NCBI RefSeq assembly: GCF_023155275.1
Contig: NZ_JALMUV010000057.1
Span: 1 to 41,943, forward strand
DNA length: 41,943 nt
Reading direction: 5' to 3'
Source of the DNA: Streptomyces rhizoryzae
Lineage (GTDB): Bacteria; Actinomycetota; Actinomycetes; Streptomycetales; Streptomycetaceae
Position numbers and translations under genes: made by a program. Shown here in pieces: positions 33,082-41,588 of this stretch. The stretch's first letter is position 1. Every line of letters begins with the position of its first letter. The notes below the pieces were generated by a model. That model ran no database searches and was not told where the DNA came from. It saw nothing but the letters and a program-made list of their open reading frames with translations.

Positions 33082-34850
33082 CGCGGCCGGAGGGCGCGGA
33101 CATACCGGGGCGGGCGGAGGGCCGGGGGCGCGGCGGCGGCCCACCGCGGGCGGGCGCCGGGCCGTTGCGGATCGGGAACGCGTCAGGGTTCTACGGCGAC
33201 CGGTTCGACGCCGTGCGGGAGATGCTGACCGGCGGGCCGCTGGACGTGCTGACCGGGGACTACCTCGCCGAACTGACCATGCTCATCCTGGGCCGGGAGC
33301 GGCTGAAGGACCCGCGGCGCGGCTACGCCACGACGTTCCTGCGGCAGCTGGAGGAGGGGCTCGGGCTCGCCGCCGACCGCGGCGTCCGGATCGTCACCAA
33401 CGCGGGCGGGCTGAACCCGGCCGGACTGGCCGATGCCGTACGGGAGTTGGGTGAGCGGGTCGGGGTGCCGGTGCGGGTCGCGCACGTGGAGGGCGACGAC
33501 CTGGCCGGCCGCGGGTGGGGGCCGGGGGTGCTCACCGCCCACGCGTACCTCGGCGGCGCGGGGATCGCGGCCTGCCTGCGGGCCGGCGCGGACGTCGTGG
33601 TGACCGGGCGGGTGACCGACGCGGCCCTGGTCAGCGGGTCGGCCGCGGCGCACTTCGGGTGGCCGGCGGACGCCTACGACCAGTTGGCGGGCGCCGTCGT
33701 CGCCGGGCACGTCCTGGAGTGCGGGGCGCAGGCGACGGGCGGGAACTACGCGTTCTTCGAGGAGCACGACGTGCGGCGGCCCGGCTTCCCGCTGGCCGAG
33801 GTGGCCGCGGACGGCAGTGCGGTGATCACCAAGCACCCCGGGACCGGCGGTGCGGTCACCATCGGCACGGTCACCGCCCAGCTGCTCTACGAGACCGCCG
33901 GCCCGCGCTACCCGGGGCCGGACGTGACCGCACGGCTGGACACCGTACGGCTGGCCGCGGACGGCCCGGACCGGGTGCGGATCAGCGGGGTGCGGGGCGA
34001 GGCGCCGCCGGCGACGCTGAAGGTGGGCCTGACCCGGATCGGCGGCTGGCGCAACGAGGTCGTGTTCGTGCTCACCGGCCTGGGCATCGAGGCCAAGGCG
34101 GAGCTGGTGCGCGACCAGATGGAGGAGGCGTTCGCGCGGGGCGGGCGCCGGCCGGCCGAGGTGCGGTGGACGCTGGCGCGGACCGACCACCGCGACGCGG
34201 CGGTGCAGGAGGAGGCGAGCGCGCTGCTCCGGCTCGTCGTGCGGGACCCCGACCCGGAGGTCGTGGGGCGGGCGGTGAGCGGGGCGGCGGTGGAGCTGGC
34301 GCTGGCGAGCTACCCCGGCTTCCACGTGACGGCGCCGCCCGCCAAGGGGGCCCCGTACGGGGTGTTCGAGGCGGTGGCGGTGCCGGCGGCGGAGGTGCCG
34401 CAGGTGGCCGTGGGGCCGGACGGGCGGCGGGTGGAGATCCCGGCGCCCGCGGTGCCGGCGGCGGCGTCCGGTGCGGCGCCGCCGGCGGTGGAGCTGCCCG
34501 CACCGCTGCCCGCCGGGCCCACCCGGCGCGCTCCCCTGGGGGCCGTCGCCGGGGCCCGCAGCGGGGACAAGGGCGGTGCGGCGAACGTCGGGGTGTGGGC
34601 CCGTACGGAGGACGCCTGGCGGTGGCTGGCGCACGCGCTGACGGTCGAGCGGTTCCGCCAACTGCTGCCCGAGACAAGGGAGTTCACCGTGGAGCGGTAC
34701 GTGCTGCCGCAGCTGCGGGCGCTGAATTTCACCGTGGACGGGCTGCTGGGCGACGGCGTGGCCGCACAGGCGCGGTTCGACCCGCAGGCCAAGGCGCTGG
34801 GGGAGTGGCTGCGCGCCCGCGACGTGGAGATACCGGAGGTGCTGCTGTGA
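33078..34850 (+). CDS. AtuA-family (DUF1446) acyclic terpene utilisation protein
   Basis: A 590-aa protein. The DUF1446/AtuA domain spans about residues 35-470 (RIGNASGFYGDRFDAVREML at the start, GDYLAELTMLIL, TNAGGLNPAGLAD, VVTGRVTDAALVSG, ECGAQATGGNYAF) and is followed by the AtuA-like ferredoxin-fold domain (about 480-588, GARSGDKGGAANVGVWAR). AtuA is essential for citronellol/geraniol use in Pseudomonas but has no proven reaction. The GTG overlaps the previous stop and its own stop overlaps the carboxylase start, both as GTGA. The first 30 residues are disordered. Confidence 0.9.
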   Translation: MTRPEGADIPGRAEGRGRGGGPPRAGAGPLRIGNASGFYGDRFDAVREMLTGGPLDVLTGDYLAELTMLILGRERLKDPRRGYATTFLRQLEEGLGLAADRGVRIVTNAGGLNPAGLADAVRELGERVGVPVRVAHVEGDDLAGRGWGPGVLTAHAYLGGAGIAACLRAGADVVVTGRVTDAALVSGSAAAHFGWPADAYDQLAGAVVAGHVLECGAQATGGNYAFFEEHDVRRPGFPLAEVAADGSAVITKHPGTGGAVTIGTVTAQLLYETAGPRYPGPDVTARLDTVRLAADGPDRVRISGVRGEAPPATLKVGLTRIGGWRNEVVFVLTGLGIEAKAELVRDQMEEAFARGGRRPAEVRWTLARTDHRDAAVQEEASALLRLVVRDPDPEVVGRAVSGAAVELALASYPGFHVTAPPAKGAPYGVFEAVAVPAAEVPQVAVGPDGRRVEIPAPAVPAAASGAAPPAVELPAPLPAGPTRRAPLGAVAGARSGDKGGAANVGVWARTEDAWRWLAHALTVERFRQLLPETREFTVERYVLPQLRALNFTVDGLLGDGVAAQARFDPQAKALGEWLRARDVEIPEVLL

Positions 34851-36445
34851 CCGTGCTGACGAGCGCGCTGGATCCGTCCGGGACCGAGTACGCCGAGCGG
34901 CGGGCGGCGATGCTGGCGAAGCTGGACGAGGTGGCCGCCGAGCACGCCAAGGCGCTGGCCGGCGGCGGGGAGAAGTACCTCGCCCGGCACCGGAAGCGCG
35001 GCAAACTGGCGGCCCGGGAGCGGATCGAACTGCTGCTGGACCCCGACACCCCGTTCCTGGAGCTGTCGCCGCTGGCCGGCTGGGGCAGCGACTACGCGGT
35101 CGGCGCGTCGCTGGTCACCGGCATCGGCGTGATCGAGGGCGTGGAGTGCCTGATCACCGCCAACGACCCGACCGTCCGCGGCGGCGCGAGCAACCCGTGG
35201 ACGCTGAAGAAGGCGCTGCGGGCCAACGAGATCGCGTACGCCAACCGGCTGCCGGTGGTCAGCCTGGTGGAATCCGGCGGCGCGGACCTGCCCAGCCAGA
35301 AGGAGATCTTCATTCCGGGCGGGGCGCTCTTCCGGGACCTGACGCGGCTGTCCGCGGCCGGGATCCCGACGGTGGCGGTGGTCTTCGGGAACTCCACCGC
35401 CGGCGGCGCGTACGTGCCCGGCATGTCGGACCACGTGATCATGGTGAAGGAGCGCGCCAAGGTCTTCCTCGGCGGGCCGCCGCTGGTGAAGATGGCGACC
35501 GGCGAGGAGAGCGACGACGAGTCGCTGGGCGGCGCGGAGATGCACGCCCGCACCTCGGGCCTGGCCGACCACTTCGCCGTGGACGAGCCGGACGCGCTGC
35601 GGCAGGCCCGCCGGGTGGTGGCCCGCCTCAACCACCGCAAGGCGCACCCCGACCCGGGCCCGGCCGCGCCCCCGGCGTACGACGAGGAGGAGCTGCTCGG
35701 GATCGTCCCCGGCGACCTCAAGACGCCGTTCGACCCGCGGGAGGTCATCGCCCGGATCGTGGACGGCTCGGACTTCGACGCGTTCAAACCGCTCTACGGG
35801 ACGAGTCTGACCACCGGCTGGGCCCGCCTGCACGGCTATCCGGTGGGGATCCTCGCCAATGCCCGGGGCGTGCTGTTCAGCGCCGAGTCCCAGAAGGCCG
35901 CGCAGTTCATCCAGCTGGCCAACCAGCGGGACATCCCGCTGCTCTTCCTGCACAACACCACCGGCTACATGGTCGGCAAGGAGTACGAGCAGGGCGGCAT
36001 CATCAAGCACGGCGCGATGATGATCAACGCGGTGGCCAACTCCCGGGTGCCGCACCTCTCGGTCCTCATGGGCGCGTCCTACGGCGCCGGGCACTACGGG
36101 ATGTGCGGACGGGCCTACGACCCCCGGTTCCTGTTCGCCTGGCCGAGCGCCAAGTCGGCGGTGATGGGGCCGCAGCAGCTCGCCGGGGTGCTCTCCCTCG
36201 TGGCGCGCGCCTCCGCGGCCGCCAAGGGGCAGCCGTACGACGAGGACGGGGACGCGGCGCTGCGCGCCGTGGTGGAGCAGCAGATCGAGGCCGAGTCGCT
36301 GCCGGTGTTCCTGTCCGGGCGGCTGTACGACGACGGGGTCATCGACCCGCGCGACACCCGCACCGTCCTCGGCCTGTGCCTGTCCGCCGTCCACACCGCG
36401 CCCGTGGAGGGCGCGCGGGGCGGCTTCGGCGTCTTCCGGATGTGA
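34847..36445 (+). CDS. Acyl-CoA carboxylase beta (carboxyltransferase) subunit
   Basis: A 532-aa carboxyltransferase of the MCC/geranyl-CoA carboxylase beta type. Both crotonase-like halves are complete: N-terminal SLVESGGADLPSQKEIF and GNSTAGGAYVPGMSDH, C-terminal NTTGYMVGKEYEQGG and GASYGAGHYGMCGRA with WPSAKSAVMG. It transfers CO2 from biotin to the gamma carbon of a branched enoyl-CoA. The NTTGYMVGKEYE wording leans toward geranyl-CoA rather than 3-methylcrotonyl-CoA carboxylase, but that is inference. It starts by GTGA overlap with atuA, with GGAGG 9 nt upstream, and pairs with the alpha subunit 15 nt downstream. Confidence 0.92.
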   Translation: MTVLTSALDPSGTEYAERRAAMLAKLDEVAAEHAKALAGGGEKYLARHRKRGKLAARERIELLLDPDTPFLELSPLAGWGSDYAVGASLVTGIGVIEGVECLITANDPTVRGGASNPWTLKKALRANEIAYANRLPVVSLVESGGADLPSQKEIFIPGGALFRDLTRLSAAGIPTVAVVFGNSTAGGAYVPGMSDHVIMVKERAKVFLGGPPLVKMATGEESDDESLGGAEMHARTSGLADHFAVDEPDALRQARRVVARLNHRKAHPDPGPAAPPAYDEEELLGIVPGDLKTPFDPREVIARIVDGSDFDAFKPLYGTSLTTGWARLHGYPVGILANARGVLFSAESQKAAQFIQLANQRDIPLLFLHNTTGYMVGKEYEQGGIIKHGAMMINAVANSRVPHLSVLMGASYGAGHYGMCGRAYDPRFLFAWPSAKSAVMGPQQLAGVLSLVARASAAAKGQPYDEDGDAALRAVVEQQIEAESLPVFLSGRLYDDGVIDPRDTRTVLGLCLSAVHTAPVEGARGGFGVFRM

Positions 36446-36460
36446 GGGGGAGGTTCTCAC

Positions 36461-38428
36461 GTGACAGCGATCCATTCCGGGCCCGGGACCGCGGACGGTG
36501 CCGACGGCGGCGCCGGTGCCGGGGCCCCCGTGGAGATCCGCTCGGTGCTCGTCGCCAACCGGGGGGAGATCGCCCGCCGGATCTTCCGCACCTGCCGCGA
36601 ACTGGGCGTGGCCACCGTGGCCGTGCACTCCGACGCGGACGCGGACGCCGCCCACGTACGGGAGGCGGACGGCGCCGTCCGGCTGCCGGGCGACGCGCCG
36701 GCCGACACCTACCTGCGCGGCGACCTGATCGTCGAGGCGGCGCGGGCGGCCGGCGCGGACGCGGTCCACCCCGGTTACGGGTTCCTGTCCGAGAGCGCCG
36801 CGTTCGCCGCCGCGGTGGCCGGGGCGGGCCTGGTGTGGATCGGGCCGCCGCCCGCCGCGATCGAGGCGATGGCCTCCAAGACCCGGGCCAAGGAGCTGAT
36901 GGCGGCGGCCGGGGTGCCGCTGCTGGCACCGGTCGACCCGGCCGCGGCCACCGCCGCGGACCTGCCGCTGCTGGTGAAGGCGGCGGCCGGCGGCGGCGGA
37001 CGCGGGATGCGGATCGTCCGCGAACTGGCGGAGCTGGACGGCGCGTTGGCGTCGGCACGGGCCGAGGCGGCGGCCGCCTTCGGGGACGGTGAGGTCTTCG
37101 CCGAGCCCTACGTGGAGGGCGGCCGCCACGTCGAGGTGCAGGTCCTCGCCGACGCGCACGGCACGGTCTGGACGCTCGGCACCCGGGACTGCTCGCTCCA
37201 GCGCCGCCACCAGAAGGTCATCGAGGAGGCCCCGGCCCCCGGGCTGCCGGCCGCGCTCCGGGATGCCCTGCACCGGGCCGCCGCCCAGGCGGCGCGGGCC
37301 ATCGGCTACCGGGGCGCGGGCACCGTCGAGTTCCTGGTCTCGGCGGACGGCCGGGCGCACTTCCTGGAGATGAACACCCGGCTCCAGGTGGAGCACCCGG
37401 TCACCGAGGAGATCTACCGGATCGACCTGGTGGCCCTCCAGCTCGCCGTCGCCGAGGGCCGCCCGCTGCCGGCCGCGCTGCCCGCACCGCACGGCCACGC
37501 GGTGGAGGCCCGGCTCTACGCGGAGGACCCGGCGGCCGGCTGGCAGCCGCAGACCGGCACCGTGCACCGGCTGGCCGTCCCCGGCGGCGTCCGGCTGGAC
37601 TCCGGCGTGACCGACGGCGACACCGTCACCGTCCACTACGACCCGATGCTCGCCAAGGTCATCGCCTGGGCCCCCACCCGCGCCGAGGCCGTCCGGAAAC
37701 TGGCCGGCGCCCTGGAACGGGCCCGCATCCACGGCCCGGCCACCAACCGCGAGCTGCTGGTCCGCTCGCTGCGCCACCCGGAGTTCGCCGGCGCCACCGG
37801 TCTGGACACCGGCTTCTACGACCGCCACCTGGCCACCCTGGCCGGGCCCGGCACGTCCGGCGACGCGCTGTCCGCGCTGGCCGCCGCGCTCGCCGACGCG
37901 CACGGCCGGTCCCGGTTCGGCGGCTTCCGCAACCTCCCCTCCGGCCCGCAGCACAAGCGCTACGCCCGCGGCGACACCGTCCACGAGGTCCGCTACCGGC
38001 TCGGGCGCGACGGGCTGACCGCCGAGGACTTCCCCGGCGTCCGGCTGCTCGCCCTGGCCGCCGACGCGGTGGTGCTGGAGGTGGACGGGGTGCGCCGGCA
38101 CTTCGCGGTCGCCCGCTACGGGGACCGGGTGCACGTCGACTCGCCCCTGGGGGCGTGCGCCCTCACCGCGCTGCCCCGCTTCCCCGACCCCGCCGCCCGT
38201 ACGGAGCCCGGTTCGCTGCTCGCCCCGATGCCCGGCACGGTCGTCCGGGTCGCGGACGGGCTCGCCGAGGGCGACCGGGTGGCCGCCGGGGCGCCGCTGC
38301 TGTGGCTGGAGGCCATGAAGATGGAGCACCGGATCACCGCACCCGCCGCCGGCACCCTGACCGCCCTGCCCGTCCGACCGGGCCAGCAGGTCGAGGTGGG
38401 CACCCTGCTCGCCGTCGTCACCGCCTGA
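36461..38428 (+). CDS. Acyl-CoA carboxylase alpha (biotin) subunit
   Basis: A 655-aa protein: biotin carboxylase with VLVANRGEIARRIFRTCRE near residue 29, VHPGYGFLSE, the ATP-binding Gly-rich loop AAGGGGRGM and EMNTRLQVEHPVTE; a linker domain; and a C-terminal biotinyl domain with the biotin lysine in EAMKMEH (K620). It carboxylates biotin with ATP and bicarbonate and passes CO2 to the upstream beta subunit. The first 25 residues are a Gly/Ala-rich extension. The GTG at 36461 follows GGGGAGG by 8 nt. Confidence 0.93.
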   Translation: MTAIHSGPGTADGADGGAGAGAPVEIRSVLVANRGEIARRIFRTCRELGVATVAVHSDADADAAHVREADGAVRLPGDAPADTYLRGDLIVEAARAAGADAVHPGYGFLSESAAFAAAVAGAGLVWIGPPPAAIEAMASKTRAKELMAAAGVPLLAPVDPAAATAADLPLLVKAAAGGGGRGMRIVRELAELDGALASARAEAAAAFGDGEVFAEPYVEGGRHVEVQVLADAHGTVWTLGTRDCSLQRRHQKVIEEAPAPGLPAALRDALHRAAAQAARAIGYRGAGTVEFLVSADGRAHFLEMNTRLQVEHPVTEEIYRIDLVALQLAVAEGRPLPAALPAPHGHAVEARLYAEDPAAGWQPQTGTVHRLAVPGGVRLDSGVTDGDTVTVHYDPMLAKVIAWAPTRAEAVRKLAGALERARIHGPATNRELLVRSLRHPEFAGATGLDTGFYDRHLATLAGPGTSGDALSALAAALADAHGRSRFGGFRNLPSGPQHKRYARGDTVHEVRYRLGRDGLTAEDFPGVRLLALAADAVVLEVDGVRRHFAVARYGDRVHVDSPLGACALTALPRFPDPAARTEPGSLLAPMPGTVVRVADGLAEGDRVAAGAPLLWLEAMKMEHRITAPAAGTLTALPVRPGQQVEVGTLLAVVTA

Positions 38429-38515
38429 CGCGGGCCGGCGCCCGCGCCGGCCCGCCGCCCGTCCGCTCGGCCCGCACGCACCCGCCGCACCCACCCACCC
38501 GCACCGGGAGCCGCC

Positions 38516-39691
38516 ATGAGCCACGCCCTGAGCAACGCCGTGATCGAGTCCGAGGAACACCGCGCCCTGCGCGCCGCCGTCGCCGCGCTCGGCAAGCGCT
38601 ACGGCCGGGAGTACTTCACCGCCGCCGTCGCCGACGGCAGGCACACCGACGAACTGTGGCGGGAGGCCGCCAAGGCCGGCTACCTGGGCGTCAACCTCCC
38701 CGAGGAATACGGGGGCGGCGGCGCCGGCATCACCGAACTGGCCCTCGTGCTGGAGGAGTTGGGGGCGGCCGGCTGCCCGCTGCTGATGCTGGTGGTCTCC
38801 CCGGCGATCTGCGGGACGGTCATCGCCCGCTTCGGCACCGAGGAGCAGAAGCGCACCTGGCTGCCGGGGCTCGCCGACGGCAGCCGCACCATGGCCTTCG
38901 GCATCACCGAACCGGACGCCGGCTCCAACTCCCACCGCATCACCACCACCGCCCGCCGGGACGGCGGCGACTGGGTCCTCAACGGGCGGAAGGTCTTCGT
39001 CTCCGGCGTGGACATCGCCGAGGTGACGCTGATCGTCGGCCGTACCGAGGACGCCCGTACCGGCAAGCTCAAGCCGTGCCTGTTCCTCGTCCCGCGCGAC
39101 GCGCCCGGCTTCGGCCGCAGCCCGATCCCGATGGAACTGGCCGCCCCGGAGAAGCAGTTCGAACTGACCCTGGACGACGTGCGGCTGCCCGCCGACGCCC
39201 TCGTGGGCGACGAGGACGCCGGGCTCCTCCAGCTCTTCGCCGGCCTCAACCCCGAACGGATCATGACCGCCGCGTTCGCCCTCGGCATGGGCCGCTACGC
39301 GCTGGACCGGGCCGTCGACTACGCCCGCACCCGCCAGGTCTGGAAGGAGCCGATCGGCGCCCACCAGGCCCTCGCCCACCCGCTCGCCCAGTGCCACATC
39401 GAACTGGAACTGGCCGGGCTGATGATGCGCAAGGCGGCGCTGCTGTACGACGCGGGCGACGACCTGGCCGCCGGCGAGGCCGCCAACATGGCCAAGTACG
39501 CGGCCGGCGAGGCCGCCGTGCACACCGTGGACCAGGCCGTGCACACCCTGGGCGGCAACGGCCTGACCCGTGAATACGGGCTGGCGTCCCTGGTCACCGC
39601 CGCCCGGGTGGCCCGGATCGCCCCGGTCAGCCGGGAGATGATCCTCAACTACGTCTCCCACCGGTCGCTGGGGCTGCCGAAGTCGTACTGA
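38516..39691 (+). CDS. Acyl-CoA dehydrogenase (citronellyl/isovaleryl-CoA type)
   Basis: A 391-aa FAD-dependent dehydrogenase with all three family domains. FAD/substrate segments are MAFGITEPDAGSNSH (126-140) and WVLNGRKVFVSG (153-164); the C-terminal LGGNGLTREYG (345-355) is conserved. The medium-chain-type catalytic Glu near the C-terminus is absent (IAPVSREM at 368-375), while Glu247 in NPERIM sits where isovaleryl-CoA and long-chain dehydrogenases carry their base. That fits a beta-branched substrate such as citronellyl-CoA or isovaleryl-CoA, an inference also drawn from the carboxylase beside it. An AGCCGCC leader with GGGAG precedes the ATG. Confidence 0.9.
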   Translation: MSHALSNAVIESEEHRALRAAVAALGKRYGREYFTAAVADGRHTDELWREAAKAGYLGVNLPEEYGGGGAGITELALVLEELGAAGCPLLMLVVSPAICGTVIARFGTEEQKRTWLPGLADGSRTMAFGITEPDAGSNSHRITTTARRDGGDWVLNGRKVFVSGVDIAEVTLIVGRTEDARTGKLKPCLFLVPRDAPGFGRSPIPMELAAPEKQFELTLDDVRLPADALVGDEDAGLLQLFAGLNPERIMTAAFALGMGRYALDRAVDYARTRQVWKEPIGAHQALAHPLAQCHIELELAGLMMRKAALLYDAGDDLAAGEAANMAKYAAGEAAVHTVDQAVHTLGGNGLTREYGLASLVTAARVARIAPVSREMILNYVSHRSLGLPKSY

Positions 39692-39844
39692 GCCCCCGCA
39701 CGGTCCGCGGAGCCCGCGGGGCCCGGCGCCGACCGACGCCCCGGCCCACCGGCCCGGCCCACCGGCGCCCCCGGGCCCCGCACCCGGGAAGGAACACCCA
39801 CCCCGAGCAGCCCGCCCCAGCCCCCAGCCCCACGGAGGGTCCCC

Positions 39845-40198
39845 ATGGTCCCCCGCACCTCCCCCTCGTCCCCCGGGTACCGCGTCGTCCGCAGCCGCTA
39901 CCCCGCCGTCGCCCCCGTGGACCTGCCCCTCCACGAGGCCGTCCTCGGGCGGGCCGCCGCGTACGGCGACCGGCCCGCGCTGATCGACGCCCGCACCGGC
40001 AGCACGCTCGGCCACGCCCGGCTCGACCACCTCACCCGCCGCCTCGCCCGCGAGGTCATCGCCTACGTTGCGAGCCGAGTCGCCCCCTACAAGAAGGTGC
40101 GCCGCGTGGAATTCGTCGACCACGTACCGCGCGCCACCACCGGAAAGATCCTGCGGCGCGAACTGCGCGCCAGGGAAAGGAGTTCGACGGCCCGATGA
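39845..40198 (+). pseudogene. CoA ligase (AMP-forming) with large in-frame internal deletion
   Basis: The first ~68 residues match the start of a 4-coumarate-CoA-ligase-type enzyme (DLPLHEAVLGRAAAYGDRPA, then LDHLTRRLA). Residue ~69 on matches the very end (EVIAYVASRVAPYKKVRRVE, then PRATTGKILRREL with the A10 lysine K101). About 400 residues between them are gone, including the ATP-binding P-loop and all adenylation motifs. The junction lies near 40047-40052 and keeps the frame, so a 117-aa product can be translated from ATG 39845 (GGAGGG ribosome-binding site) and coupling to the next gene (ATGA overlap) is preserved. It cannot activate acids. Confidence 0.85.
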
Positions 40199-40947
40199 CG
40201 TACGTGGAGCGCGCCCACGAGCGCGGCATCACCACCCTCACCCTCAACTCCCCCCACAACCGCAACGCGCTCTCCACCCGCCTGGTCACCGCACTGCACC
40301 GGGCCTTCGCGGCCGCGGCCGCCGACGACACCGTCCGGGCCGTGGTGCTCACCCACACCGGCAGCACGTTCTGCGCCGGCGCGGACCTCTCCGAGGCCGC
40401 CTCGGGCGCCGCCACCGACGGTCCCCTGGGGCTCGCCCGGCTGCTGCGCGCCCTGGTGGAACTCCCCAAGCCGGTCGTGGCCCGGGTCACCGGCCACGTC
40501 CGGGCCGGCGGCCTCGGCCTGCTCGGCGCCTGCGACCTCTCCGTCGCCGGCCCCGGGGCCACGTTCGCCTTCACCGAGGCCCGGCTCGGCCTCGCCCCCG
40601 CCGTGATCTCGCTGCCCCTGCTGCCCCGGCTGGACCCGCGTGCCGCCGCCCGCTACTACCTCACCGGCGAGACGTTCGGACCGGCCGAGGCGGCCCGGAT
40701 CGGCCTGGTCACGCTCGCCGCCGACGACGCCGACACCGGCCTCGCGCCGCTCCTCGACGGGCTCCGCAAGGGCTCCCCGCAGGGCCTGGCCGAATCCAAG
40801 AAGCTGGTGACGGCCGGGGTGCTGGCCGCCTTCGACCGCGACACCGACGCGTTCGCCGAACGGTCCGCGCGGCTCTTCGCCTCCGCCGAGGCCCGCGAGG
40901 GCATGACCGCCTTCCTGGAGCGACGGGACCCGGCATGGGTGCGCTGA
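40195..40947 (+). CDS. Enoyl-CoA hydratase, methylglutaconyl-CoA hydratase-like
   Basis: A 250-aa crotonase-fold enzyme. The oxyanion-hole segments are FCAGADLSE and VRAGGLGLLGACD. The loop FTEARLGLAPAVISLPLLPR carries the Glu near E144 of classical hydratases; the second classical Glu (E164) is not evident, and the wording is that of LiuC/AtuE (methylglutaconyl- and isohexenylglutaconyl-CoA hydratases). This fits hydration of the product of the upstream carboxylase. It starts by ATGA overlap with the broken ligase and overlaps the TetR gene by 13 nt. Confidence 0.87.
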   Translation: MTYVERAHERGITTLTLNSPHNRNALSTRLVTALHRAFAAAAADDTVRAVVLTHTGSTFCAGADLSEAASGAATDGPLGLARLLRALVELPKPVVARVTGHVRAGGLGLLGACDLSVAGPGATFAFTEARLGLAPAVISLPLLPRLDPRAAARYYLTGETFGPAEAARIGLVTLAADDADTGLAPLLDGLRKGSPQGLAESKKLVTAGVLAAFDRDTDAFAERSARLFASAEAREGMTAFLERRDPAWVR

Positions 40948-41588
40948 CGCCGGCCCGCGGCACCGGACCGGCCCCGGCGGCCCGCGCGGCCAAGGAGCCC
41001 CGGCAGGAACGCAGCCGCGCCACCCGGCTCGCGCTCCTGGAGGCCGCCGTCGCGTGCCTGGCCGAACGCGGCTGGGGCGGCAGCACGGTCGCCGTCGTCG
41101 CCGAACGGGCCGGCGTGACCCGCGGCGCCGCCCAGCACCACTTCCGGACCCGCGAGGACCTGTTCACGGCCGCCGTGGAGCACGTCGCGGAGAAGCGCCG
41201 GGGCGCGCTGAAGGCGATGGCGCGCCAGCTGCCGCCCCCGGGCTCGCCCGCCCGCACCCGCATCGTCGTCGAGGAACTCGTCGGCCTCTACACCGGCCCG
41301 CTGTTCCGCGCCGCGCTCCACCTGTGGGTCGCCGCCTCCGACGAGGAGCAGCTCCGCGAACGCGTCACCGCCCTGGAGGCCCGGGTCGGCCGCGAGGCGC
41401 ACCGCACGGCCGTGGCGCTCCTGGGCGCCGACGAGTCCGTCCCCGGCGTCCGGGAAACCGTCCAGGGCCTCCTGGACATGGCCCGCGGCCTGGGCCTGGC
41501 CACCCTCCTGACCGACGACTCGGCCCGTCGGGGGCGGGTGGTCGCGCAGTGGGCTGGGATCCTCGATGCGGTGTCACGCGGGGCGTGA
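40935..41588 (+). CDS. TetR-family regulator of the AtuA-type operon
   Basis: A 217-aa regulator. Residues 1-25 are a basic extension; the helix-turn-helix is STVAVVAERAGVTRGAAQHHF followed by RTREDLFTAAVEHV (shown in part of a longer block), at about 50-80. The C-terminal domain has a TetR_C-type pattern with LFRAALHLWVAASDEEQLRE. It is the last gene of the operon and overlaps the hydratase by 13 nt, so it is made together with the enzymes, consistent with feedback repression at 32147-32168 by an acyl-CoA-sensing regulator (inference). Confidence 0.87.
   Translation: MGALTPARGTGPAPAARAAKEPRQERSRATRLALLEAAVACLAERGWGGSTVAVVAERAGVTRGAAQHHFRTREDLFTAAVEHVAEKRRGALKAMARQLPPPGSPARTRIVVEELVGLYTGPLFRAALHLWVAASDEEQLRERVTALEARVGREAHRTAVALLGADESVPGVRETVQGLLDMARGLGLATLLTDDSARRGRVVAQWAGILDAVSRGA

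Noticed and set aside
34310..40123. Very long minus-strand open frame (1937 codons) across the catabolic operon
   Set aside because: It mirrors well-identified plus-strand enzymes; open antisense frames are expected at this GC and its product is low-complexity.
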